From: Mortierella sp. BCC40632
Lineage: Eukaryota; Mortierellomycota; Mortierellomycetes; Mortierellales; Mortierellaceae
NCBI GenBank assembly: GCA_011634665.1
Contig: WAEK01000010.1
Location: forward strand, 310,001 to 374,000
Length of the DNA: 64,000 nucleotides
Direction: 5' to 3'
A program made the translations under genes and the position numbers. Shown here piece after piece: positions 51,108 to 60,997 of this stretch; within the stretch, counting starts at the first letter, position 1; every line of letters starts with the position of its first letter. A model generated the notes under the pieces. It had not been told where the DNA came from and did no database searches. It was given only the letters and a program-made list of their open reading frames with translations.

Positions 51108-52583
51108 CTATTTTTTTTTTTTTTTTTTTATTGCTTGCAATGTCCCATTGTTACGGATTGTCCCGTGCATGGTCAGGCTTGTGATGTGATTGAGCTTACC
51201 TCGAGGGAACACCTCGATATGGAATAATAAAGCATCGAAAGGGTCATAATAGGGAAGGAGGAGTCGGTGAGAAAAAGACATGCCTGGCCACTTGGCCCAG
51301 GGTATTTTATTCTGCTTCCTGAGAGACAGGAAGCTAACTCTAATGTAAGTAAAAACTGTGAGGCGCACGTGCCTCGGGCACTGCTCCTCTAGTGTAGGCT
51401 GCTCGCCATAGATCCCAAGACGAACACTAGGCAAAAATACTCCAAAGAGACGCGAGAACCAGCATGCTCTTTGACACAAGCTAGCTTCTTCCCTCTGAAT
51501 TCCGTTTCTGATTCCATCGCTTTTCCATGTCTTCCTGCGTTCAGAAATACACAAAGACTCACGTCTGTAGCGAAATTCATTGCTCTTACCTAGGTAGAAC
51601 CGGGGTACTTCGATAAAGTCCGCTTGGATGCTTTCCGTTAGGTCTTTAAGATCCAATGAGGATGTACCTGCTGGGAGTCCCGAGAGCCTGTATGCGTGCT
51701 TGATATTCCAGCTGGCTAGTTCGCCTCCGATTTTTCCAATCCGGATCAGATCTCTTTCAACGGCGACATACTGGGCGTTGCTTTCCTTGATCTTTTCCAT
51801 TGACTTAGGGTCTTCGGAAACAATCACTGCCTTCATTTTCCTCCCGTTGGTCACTGCCACGACTTTGTACTCTGGATTAGTCCAAACTTATTAGCGGCCA
51901 TTTTGATGTGGCTATCAGGTGTTGTTGGAGCTATACCATACAGTTCCAGCGTTCTCGTTGTCAATTACTGAGAATACATGGACTCTCTCATCCTCCTCTG
52001 TTTCCGTTTCGTTGGTCTCCATTGCCTCAGTGGTGTCCGACTCTTCTCTGTCGATCGCCTGGATGACTTTTTTGCTTGCTGTCATCGCCAGTAATTTTTC
52101 GGTATCCTCTCTGGCCTCCACATGGATTTCCTCGAGCTCCTTTTTCTTCCTTCCTAGTGTGTCGCCGACCACAGGGATCTTTAGAGCCAACCTTTTCTCT
52201 CCATGAGACTTGATTATGTGCCATCCCTGCTCCACCACATTATCCCCTGTTTCCTCGTCGTTTCCCAATTCGTCAATTTCCATGTTGCCTTCTGCCTTTG
52301 TCGTTGGCGTTTTAGCCTCGAATGAGAATGCATAACCGTGGATTACGTCGTAGTGATCCACAGCGGCAGCCGCATCCCTTTTCTTCTTGTTGTCAGGAGT
52401 GTTTGACGTCGATGCACTAGTTGTTCCTGCTTCCCCGATGGGTTGCTGACTCCCGCTCTGAGCTCTGGCTCCATCTAGTCCTTGCCTCTTTTTTTGTGCT
52501 TTCGGATCATCCGAAAATTCTTCTCCATCAGACCGATGATGGACGAGATTTTTAGTTGTCCCATGATCCTTGCCTTGGGACAT
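51108..52583 (-). pseudogene. RRM-type ORF, possibly ORF1 of a LINE retroelement, broken
   Basis: The 5' part (52583-51915) starts MSQGKDHGTTKNLVHH and is Ser/Gln/Glu-rich with a nuclear-signal-like KKRQ/KKKRD and a GWHIIKSHGEK segment. In the same frame, after several stops (51917-51885), an RRM-like domain follows: YKVVAVTNGRKMKAVIV, a helix, then GLPAGTSSLDLKDLTE and IEVPRFYLGK. The last RRM strands continue only in another frame (51580-51480: SLCVFLNA, ETEFRGKKLAC), so there is also a frameshift. RRM-like ORF1 proteins precede the reverse transcriptase in some fungal LINEs; no reverse transcriptase was found here. A host RRM gene that decayed is the alternative. Confidence 0.5.
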
Positions 52584-52941
52584 GTCGCTTTGCGATTGGG
52601 TTTTGGTTGATGTGTGTGGGGGGGGAGGGTAATCTGTGGGGATTGTGAAGTTGGCACCCTGATCGCGGTAGAAGGGACCCTCCCTACACGTTCTCCCTCT
52701 CCTTCTTCGAGGTTGGTTCCAACCTTTGTGGATTGTTCATATCGGAGAATTCTTTGTGACTTCGTCGGTTCAGTACCATTGTGTCTCCTTGGGCAGTTTT
52801 TTTTTTTTTTTTTCTTCTTCTTCTAACTATCCTATCCTTTCAACCACGGCCATGCACCGTCCTCCGAACCAACACTGATTTGACCCAGAAAATTTCTTTT
52901 TCGTGTCTTTACTGCTACCACCACCAGCCCACCACCACCAT

Positions 52942-53004
<63 letters not shown>

Positions 53005-53159
53005 ATTACTATTACCTACACACACTCTCTCTCTCCCCGCTATTTATTATCTCATGGTAAGATGGAGAATAAAGAAAGCATAAAAAATGGCCTCCCAAAG
53101 ACTCTACTTGACACTTCGCTAAATACGCACCATATCCCTTTGCTCTGTAGGCGTCTGTA
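52584..53159. repeat. TAC microsatellite upstream of Fanzor copy B
   Basis: Contains T runs (52798-52814), ACC repeats and a pure (ACT)n array of about 20 units (52943-53004). The candidate start of copy B is at 53160, 156 bp beyond the array. Confidence 0.65.
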
Positions 53160-56100
53160 ATGAACTATTCCCTTGGAGAGGCTAGCCACGATGCAGGGCT
53201 CTTGCGAGTCTGGAGGAGTTTACTTCAGAAGCACGACCCAGCTCTCACACTCAGGTTGGAGGAAGCCGCAGCCATTGGCCGATGCCATAGAGAGAATCTG
53301 CCACAGACAATGGAGGCTCTTTGTCGACAGGGGATTGTGGTAGACATGACGCCACTTAATGAATCTGTGGTGCCAGTAACGACGGCCATAATACGGATGC
53401 TCTCAGATACGGCTCCTCGACCACCACTATTTACTCTTTTAATCGAGTCCAGCAGAGTTGACATCCCGCCCCACAGTAACCTACATCTCCGTTTGCTATC
53501 TTCGGAACTGCAAATTAATATTTTTATTTTCTCCACCCGGAAGAAGACAAAGGTGTTCAGGAGCGAAGGAGCAACAGTTTCAACCGGCATCCTTCACCAC
53601 GTCGACTCTTACCTTGGGACCAAGCAATATCTGGCACTGAGAATGTCCAGGGACTATTTGGTCCAACAACCTAACCCAAGAGAACCTCCAGCTCCGCCAC
53701 ATAATAACCACTACTCACCAGCGATCTATCGCAGAGGAGCGAGAAAACGCAGTTGTAGTAAAAAGCGGAAAGTGGACGATGTTGCGGATGTTGATATCCA
53801 AGCAGCCTTCAAAAAAGCAAGGTAAAATATCGAAGCATGTGTATCGCTGGTACTTTCTCACCTACGAGACAATGTGTCTAACCTATTCGCTTGATACTGT
53901 TCAGGCATGATTATGTAGCAACGCGCATTAAAGGATGCCTCTTGAAGGGCAAAGACAAAGGGGAAGCCTACCAGTCTCATATTGCAACAAAGTGACTTCC
54001 TCTGAACATCAAGAAATCAGCCTTCGATGTCATAAAGCTCTCTAACGGGGCCGCGAAAGATCTATCTAGAAGTTCATTGGACAAAAAATTGGGGAAGGAC
54101 CGTTCCGTCGACCAATGGAACAGCTACCTCGAAGCAAACTTTCAGCCACTATGGGAGGCAGAAGAAGAGGCCAAGACCAAAAAGTTGTCTAAAGGAAAGG
54201 GTCGTGCCGACTCGAGTAATAGTGGAGGAGGTAGTAGTGGTAGAAGGTGGAGTAGAGACGATGATGATGATGGTGGCGATGACGATGATGGTGGCAGCGA
54301 CGGTGGCAGCGAGGTGGAGGAGGAGACCGGATCCGATCTAAAAGAATATCGGACCTGCACGGCCACACTTCAGCAGATCCTTCGGCCGGATCTCTGTGCA
54401 GAGGACAAGGAGAGGGTCCGGATCCTTATCGAAAAGAGTCAAGAGACAATGACGGTCGTGTGCGAAGAGATATCGGTGTTGGCTAGGAAGGCGGTCCATG
54501 AGGTAATGATGACTCTTTTTTTTTTTCATTCCTATTACTGACGAATGAGTGGCTCCATACATTAGATCGCATCAGGGACCCACTACATCGAGGATGGCAT
54601 CGATCCTTCAGCCAAGATTGATTTTGATATTCGGTCGGTCTTTCCAAGTGGGTTCGAGTTTCGAGACAAGACAGTCCAACCCTTGGTTCCAGTTGGAGCC
54701 ATTCCTGACCTTTTGCCCGAACATCTGGAGGTCAAGAAAAAAAGCGACACGGTGACTCTATTATCGTACCCGTTTCTCAGCTACATCTACTCTCGATTCT
54801 TTGCAGTCCAAGGAGTCAAAGCCGCCACAGAGGCCAAACACCGGGCTTGGAAAAGCGTGGCCATCGGTAAGAATCCCACAAAGAGACTAGCAGTCGATGC
54901 CTTATTGAGCTCAACTGACCTTTTTTTTTTTTTTTTTTTTTTTTTTCGCTAGGCTGACATTTGTTGACCAGTGGAGAGTTCACCTCACAGGTGAGGTTAT
55001 TTCCCATGGTGTCGACAGGGCAGGCTATCCAGTGACATATAAATTTGACGAGGATCGGATACAAAAAGGCAAGACACGACACGCTGACGGTGACATATGG
55101 AGTCATCGACTAGCAGAGAGTGGAATGACCAGCAAAGATGCAGCAGCTTATGCGGAGCGACTCTCGGATGCAAAGAAGGCCAAAGAAAACAAAGTCCAGA
55201 TGATGCGGAAGACAGTACGTGCGTTGGAGGATACAAGGTCGGAAGCAGCCCAAATTGTGAATGAATCAAGGGTGCCTAAAGAGGAGAGAAAGGACCTGCC
55301 AAGAGGGACAGCAGAGTACTTGGCCCTTCGGCAGGCTCGTCAAGAGGTACGAGAGGCAAGAAAAAAGCTAGTGCCACTAGAACAACAATTGGAGGCACTT
55401 CGAAAGGCAACCTATCGATTCAACAAGCTGACGAAGACATCTACAGGTCAAGTGTGTTCGAGTAAGCCAGTCCAGACTGTAGGTACAAGAGCCACATGGG
55501 AGCAACCTGCAGTGACCGAGAGAACGGAGAAACTGGACATATCGGGGCTACTGGTCGAGGAGCATGAAGGGAGAGCTTGTACGGTTGTGATGGGAGGCAC
55601 AGACTATGGGCTGAGGACCATGAGTGAGACCGTTGGGGTCAGCATTGAGCGGATCAGGGCCCACTTCAAGCTCTTTCAGAAATCAATAGCCGACTTTAAC
55701 CCGTTCTCGGTCCTGATGGGTAAGTCTTTTTTTTTCTTTTTCCAAAGTGGGATAGAGTTTTTTCTAATATCCTCTTTTGACACTCTGTAGATGATTCTGA
55801 CACAATCAGCCAAGTACAAGAAGCGATGGCAGAAGAACAGGACGACATGGACACCAGTATGCAGTCGATCCAGCCTGGAGATATTAGCCTGGAGCAGGAA
55901 GGATCCTATGGTGCAGGAGGGGAGCAAATGAATGTCAGTTCCCAAAGCACAGACCCCGACATGGATACGCTGGAAAAGATGAGGCTACCGAAATCTCACA
56001 AGATCACCTCCGCGCGGATCAACGACATTTCATTTTCCAAAAAATTCCAACGGAGCCGAGAAAAAAGATTTAGAGCAGATCGAGCTGCACAAAATGCTTT

Positions 56101-56956
56101 GAGCGAGATATCGAAGGAAGAGAACAGCCTGAAGCGGGCGTTGACAGCAGAAGAGATCGAGAAAGCCCAAAGAGTTCGACGCAAACAGAGAGAGACGCTG
56201 CAGAGATTCTACCAGTCAAAGCGCGCGCTGAAAGAGCGGCATACGCAGGATTTGCGAACGAGGAGAGGGTGGGCGATTCTTGGGTCAGAAGAGCGACGGA
56301 TTGTCAGTCGTCAGGGTAGAGAGGGACCGATTGTGGCGACTGGGCAAGTGTTGCAGGTGGATGGATACTGCAGCGAGTGTCAAAGATACCACCTTCCGCG
56401 AAGCATAGGAGCAGAACCATTTGAGCATGTCGCCGAGTGTCCCAAGAGAAAGGAAGTTGTGCTTCCGATTATGCTAACGGGGACAGCGGGGACATGTGTA
56501 GGGTCTAGGATAGGAGGACATGCACGACGTGGAGGCAACAAGTTGCGAAAGGAGCATGGGCGATACTGCCCCGTGTCGATGACGGACGAGTATCAGACGA
56601 GCTAGACGTGTGTGTATTGCTTTCAACGAATGGAGCTTGCACGGTCGAGGAGGATGGTGAAGGGTGTGACGAAGATGGTGAGGGTTCATGGGGCGGTAGA
56701 GTGTGTTAACTCAGAGTGTCCATCGTTCAAGGTCGGCTACACGATGAAGGGACGAGACCAAAGTGCGGCGATGGCGATAGCGATATCAGGAGCGTCAATT
56801 CTGCTCAACCATAACCCACTCCCACCATTCTCAAGGGCTTCCCAGGACGATGTTTTTTCTGCAATCCAAGAACGCCAGTCAAATACTGGATCGAAACAGC
56901 CTCCAACATCTATGCAGATGCAATGGTGGCCCCCGGCAGAGTCGGGACAATGGTGA
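53160..56956 (+). pseudogene. Fanzor (eukaryotic TnpB-like nuclease), copy B, with in-frame stops
   Basis: Probable exons are 53160-53821, 53905-54502, 54566-54866, about 54953 or 54991-55719, and 55791-56956. Fanzors are RNA-guided DNA nucleases descended from TnpB. Seen here: a coiled basic middle part; RuvC-I in VVMGGTDYGLRTMSETV (Asp); a basic helix with SRIGGHARRGG; MTDEYQTS, the segment carrying the relocated Glu in Fanzors; a zinc ribbon (CVYC...CVNSEC); and RuvC-III in [12 protein letters not shown] (Asp). The end is ESGQW. Two nonsense codons lie in frame: TGA at 53993-53995 and TAG at 56603-56605, the latter between DEYQTS and the first zinc-ribbon cysteine. The first exon (220 residues) shows no known domain. 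The exon at 54953 fits the protein of copy C but is one base out of phase; acceptor 54990 restores phase but drops FVDQW. Confidence 0.8.
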
Positions 56957-57045
56957 GTACAAAAATCTCTTTTGCATGCATTCTTTTCTTCCTCTTGCTG
57001 CATGATCTAATTTTTTAATTTTTTGTTTGCGATAATATTTGAGTA

Positions 57046-59013
57046 GACCCTTTGTTGACCGATACACAGTGCGCATTGTTGGAAAGGTCGTAAGGCACAA
57101 CCAGTCTTTTGGAGACCCTGACAATGGCCCCTTACGCCTTGGACATCCTACGGAAAGCCGTTACAATATCCGGAAAAAAGAAAAAAAAAGTCGCCACACG
57201 TCCGGTACCTCTTGGGCAGACGAGTATTCTCAACTTCGCTTGACCAAGGCTCAAGTGGAAAAAAAGGCGACAGATACGGCGGATGCGGTCAAGGAACAAG
57301 AGAAGGTTGTTAGGCCACTTCGAAAGTCGGTTGGCCAACTCCAACAGGCACAGACAATCACCAGCATTCAGGTCAAGAATGGCGCGGACTATGGCAGCCT
57401 AAAGGCGGCTCGAAAAAGACTCCGGATCGAGAGAAAAGAACTACTCCAAAACGAAGAGATACTGCGACAGCTTCGCCAGAGCAGGTTCTTCTGGAACAAG
57501 ATGCTCAAGGCAGCACAGTCTGCCCAAAGTCAACAGCCAAGCAGTCAAAGAGCGCCCGGGACCATTCCGAGCATGACAGTGGCAACTTGGGACCGACCGA
57601 GAGTAGAAGATCATACCTCACTGCTCGACATCCAGGATCTTGTCAACCAATCCAAAGATTCGGACAAAATCATAGTCTTTGGTGGCACAGATTATGGCGT
57701 TCGCACCATGAGCGAGACGGTGGCGCTCACACCAAGAGAGATCATGACCCACACGAACCGTTTCCAGCTGCTTTCTCAAGGTACGAAATACAGTTTTCTG
57801 TCTGGTGGTAAAACCAAGTGAAGACGAGGGACTAACGATGCTTTTCTTCATTCATTCAACCCTTGATAGAGCAAGACGAATCACACAGTAGTATGGAAGA
57901 AAGCAGTTCTGACAGGACATCGAGTAACGAGAGTATGGACGACGTTGATTCAGACAGCGATCGATCAGGAGCCAGCGACAACGAATCGGACGAGTCAATG
58001 GCAAGATCTCGCAGACTGGATGCCGCGGGCCTGAAACTCAAAAAAGCACACAAAATGACGGCGCGCCAAGTCAACGAAGTATCTCACACACGAAAACTGG
58101 CTCGTCTGAGGGAACGGAGGCTCAAACGCGAAGAGAACCAGAATGTCCAAGAGGCACTCGAACAGTTATAAGATCTCAGTGCTTCGTTTGCTGCAGCTCC
58201 AGCCTTAGGTGCCATGGATACAGCACATAAAGCACGCAGTAGTGTGCGTCCGACTCTTCAACAGTTCGAGACCTCGCTGAACAAGATGCACCACACTCAA
58301 AGGCTCCGCACCAACCGCACATGGGCGAAGCTGCGAGCAGCTGAGCGACGATATGTGCAACAGCACGCTCTCGAGTCCTTGCGGCAAGAGCAAGCATCGG
58401 AGCAAGCACCTTCCCATATTTCATTACCAATTGTATCCAACATGGACGGATGGTGCACTCAGTGCCACTGTCACCACATTCCAGGCGACCCCACGTCTTC
58501 TGGCTTTCGACACGTGGAGGACTGTCCAAGGGATCGCCCTGCTGTGCGGCCTGTGCTTCTAATTGGCGAAGTAGGCACAGGGATAGGTAGCAGGATACGG
58601 GGCCATCAGCGTAGGGGAGGTGGCAAAATGAGAGACCAGCACCTTCGATACTGCACTATTGGGATGACGGATGAGTATCGGACGTCCAAGACACGCGTCT
58701 TTTGTTTTAGTCCAGTCCGTCAAGGGCGATATCGTCGAGGTTCCAGGATTGTCACTGCCAATGGAGCAGTCGAGTGTGTCAACGTCGACTGCATATCGTT
58801 CAAGTCCGGGTACTGTCTCAAACCTCGAGACACACATGCGGCAGTGGCGATTGCGATTGCAGGTGCACACCAACTCCTCAGCAACATGCGGGAAAGGCTG
58901 CCTCCTTTCTCTCGTACTATCAACACCAGCTCCTCTGCACTGGATCCATCAAGCTCACAACATCAAAAGTTAATTCCTGCTGAAGCCCCCGGTCGGAAGT
59001 CGGGATTATGGTA
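57046..59013 (+). pseudogene. Fanzor, copy C, 5'-truncated and broken
   Basis: Copy C starts abruptly inside the segment PFVDRYTVRIVG, the counterpart of TFVDQWRVHLTG in copy B. Exons run to 57780 and from 57870. It has RuvC-I (VFGGTDYGVRTMSETV), SRIRGHQRRGG, MTDEYRTS, and RuvC-III (KPRDTHAAVAIAIAG), and ends KSGLW. Defects are an in-frame TAA at 58169-58171 and loss of the first zinc-ribbon cysteine (TRVFCF where copy B has TCVYCF). It is clearly diverged from copy B, so this is not a recent duplication of B. It lies 90 bp beyond the stop of B in the same direction. Confidence 0.8.
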
Positions 59014-59479
59014 AGAACCCCTCCAGTTTCATGCTTGTCTGGCAAAACACGTGAACAACAAATCCTAACTCTTTAATTTTTTACTTGCATACATAATTGA
59101 GTAGAACCATAAATAATTATAAACTGTCTTGTAAAAAAAAAAGGGCGAGTTTTTGTAGTATGATCAGGCTCCCTCTGCTAGTTCCTTAGGTACCGTCGAT
59201 TAGCGATCTGCCCCGAGAATCCCAATTCCTAGTTTGGAGCGCACTCAACTATATTTCTTAGGCTCTAGAAAAGAATGAGTAGCCCTGAAGATATTCCCAA
59301 AAATAAAATCCCTCCCCCCCCCTCGATTTGACTGATTGGGAGTCGCTCTGACCAGACACCTCGGAGCCAACTCTCCTGATAGCTCGCTCCTATGCCCTGT
59401 TTTGTATTACCTACCCGCTTCGTATTTTATCTCTTCTGGGTTGTTGTCCTCTCTTTCCCCTTTTGTTTAGACGGTTTTC
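59014..59479. other. 3' flank of the Fanzor pair, unassigned
   Basis: The first 90 bases parallel the 3' flank of copy B, ending in TTGAGTAG (59097-59104 region), which probably marks the element's 3' side. The rest is mixed. A segment TGATTGGGAGTCGCTCTG near 59330 recurs diverged at about 59958. Confidence 0.45.
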
Positions 59480-59935
59480 CTTCTAAAAAAGGAGACGGAA
59501 GGTCAGAAATTGAAAACCTGCCTCTCATCGCAGTGCACATCCATTCAGTGGTCCTGTAAAGCATTAGGAGGACTTTTGTCGCCAACCACAAGCTACTTCC
59601 GGAACAACCCTCGAGAGATGGCATAGCGAATGGTCTCCTCTGGCTCACAGTCAACAGCCTCAAGATACGTGCACACACAGCACTCCAACAAGCCAACCTC
59701 AAGGACAGCAAACAGCAAGCAACGAATCCAAACGCAGTAGCAGCTCCAGATGCCAATTATAAGCGAATGCACAAGACCTGGAATCACCCTCTGTATATTG
59801 TGGTGTCCAAGGAGGAGGAGACATTTGGTTGGATGTGGCTCACCCCTAGCTACAGTCCCTTTTTAGACGTGCCAGAGGGGGTACACTCCTCCAGCTTCGC
59901 GCGCAAGACCGAAGCCGCCTGACTTCAGGCGTACC
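59480..59935 (+). pseudogene. Relic of a mobile-element ORF
   Basis: The plus strand reads protein-like pieces with stops: EQPSRDGIANGLLWL near 59600 and GWMWLTPSYSPFLD near 59830. The latter resembles the proline-tyrosine-serine-proline turn before the last acidic residue of DDE transposases. No complete domain survives, and the assignment to transposase is a guess. Confidence 0.25.
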
Positions 59936-60209
59936 AACGTTGCTGACGTTGACTTTCTTGATTGGGAGCCGCTCTCGCAGCTCCTAGGCCCTTCGAACCC
60001 TTTGCTTTAGTCTGTAGATCCTGCCTTTGACTTGCCCCCTCTGCGGGTGCTCTTTGTACCCTGGTCTTTTTCCTTTTCTCTGCACTTGTATTTTTAGTAG
60101 CTATATCGTTTCTGGGTCTCCCTCCACCTTTTCCTTCTTCTCTCTATTCCTTTGTTTTAGGGTAGTGTAGTTTTTGAGAACTAGTTGGCCTCGTCCGCAG
60201 ATCGTGGGA

Positions 60210-60358
60210 CGAGTGGGCGCCGACGAATAAAACCCCTAACGGGGCCTGTAAAAATAAAATAAAATAAAGAGACGACGGCCATGTCATTTACAGAGTATGG
60301 AAAGACATGCGTCGACGAATGGACCCCTAACGGGACCATTAAAAAAAAAAAAAAAAAA
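60210..60358 (+). mobile_element. Two retroposon-like 3' tails in tandem
   Basis: CGACGAAT(AA/GG)A followed by CCCCTAACGGG and an A-rich tail occurs twice. At 60221-60269 the tail is (AAAAT)n; at 60313-60358 it is a pure A run. CCCC/GGGG can form a small hairpin with loop TAAC. A conserved hairpin followed by variable A-rich tails is typical of 3' ends recognised by a LINE reverse transcriptase. Confidence 0.5.
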
Positions 60359-60936
60359 TTATTCATTGTTCAATATGCAATTCAGCCAGCTTTCAAACAA
60401 CGTGGTATTGTATGCAGTGCCTCGTTGCTACGATCTCTATAGATTTGTTCAAAAGATTATCATTTTTTTTAAGAATTAGCGGTAGTTGCATTTTTATTGA
60501 ACGAGAACAAAACTACTTGTAGGTGGTTGGGAGCAAGGTGCAACAACATCCATGTTTCTCAGATCTTGAACAAAGAGCGGAATGAAAGTATCCACCAAAT
60601 CCGATCCGACAGGACAGGGAGAATGCTAGCATTTTGGGCAGCCGTAGCAAATGTGGTAGCGTTTGCAATTCACGCCCCAACAAGGGGAGCAGTTGTCGGC
60701 ATAGATGGGTGCGACCAATGCGAGTGTGATCAAAACGAAAATTGCAAGCTGAAAAGTAAGTGCCTTCATAGTTGAGCTGTTGAATCAAAGGAAGGATGAG
60801 ATGTTTGTGAGTGTGATGTTTTCGTTAGGTGAGAGGTGGTTGAGTATGGGCCATGGGACAGATTCCTTAGAGCTATCGTCTTTTATCCTATTTCATGCTC
60901 ATTCTTTCGCGTGACGACCAAAAGAAGAAACCAAGG
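60359..60936. other. Unassigned, one short frame of unknown meaning
   Basis: The frame 60497-60775 (92 codons) has a hydrophobic stretch AFWAAVANVVAFAIHAP and a Cys-rich end (CDQCECDQNENCKL), which could be an exon. No family, start context or splice partner supports it, so it is only mentioned. Confidence 0.3.
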
Positions 60937-60997
60937 GGACAACAGCAACGGACAACAGCAACGGACAACAGCAACGGACAACACCAATGGATAACAC
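60937..60997 (+). repeat. 13-bp minisatellite, left part
   Basis: Four to five units of GGACAACAGCAAC, the last ones degenerate (GGACAACACCAAT, GGATAACAC), end directly at the TA that flanks the transposon. Confidence 0.9.

Noticed and set aside
52903..53160. Frame with poly-Tyr near the Fanzor start
   Set aside because: It is the (ACT)n microsatellite read in one frame.
57039..57821. Fusion of Fanzor copies B and C through an intron (GTGAGT at 56953 to GAGTAG at 57045)
   Set aside because: Joining these sites gives TGA at the junction (TG|A), and the homologous 3' flank of copy C has the same sites without a following exon.
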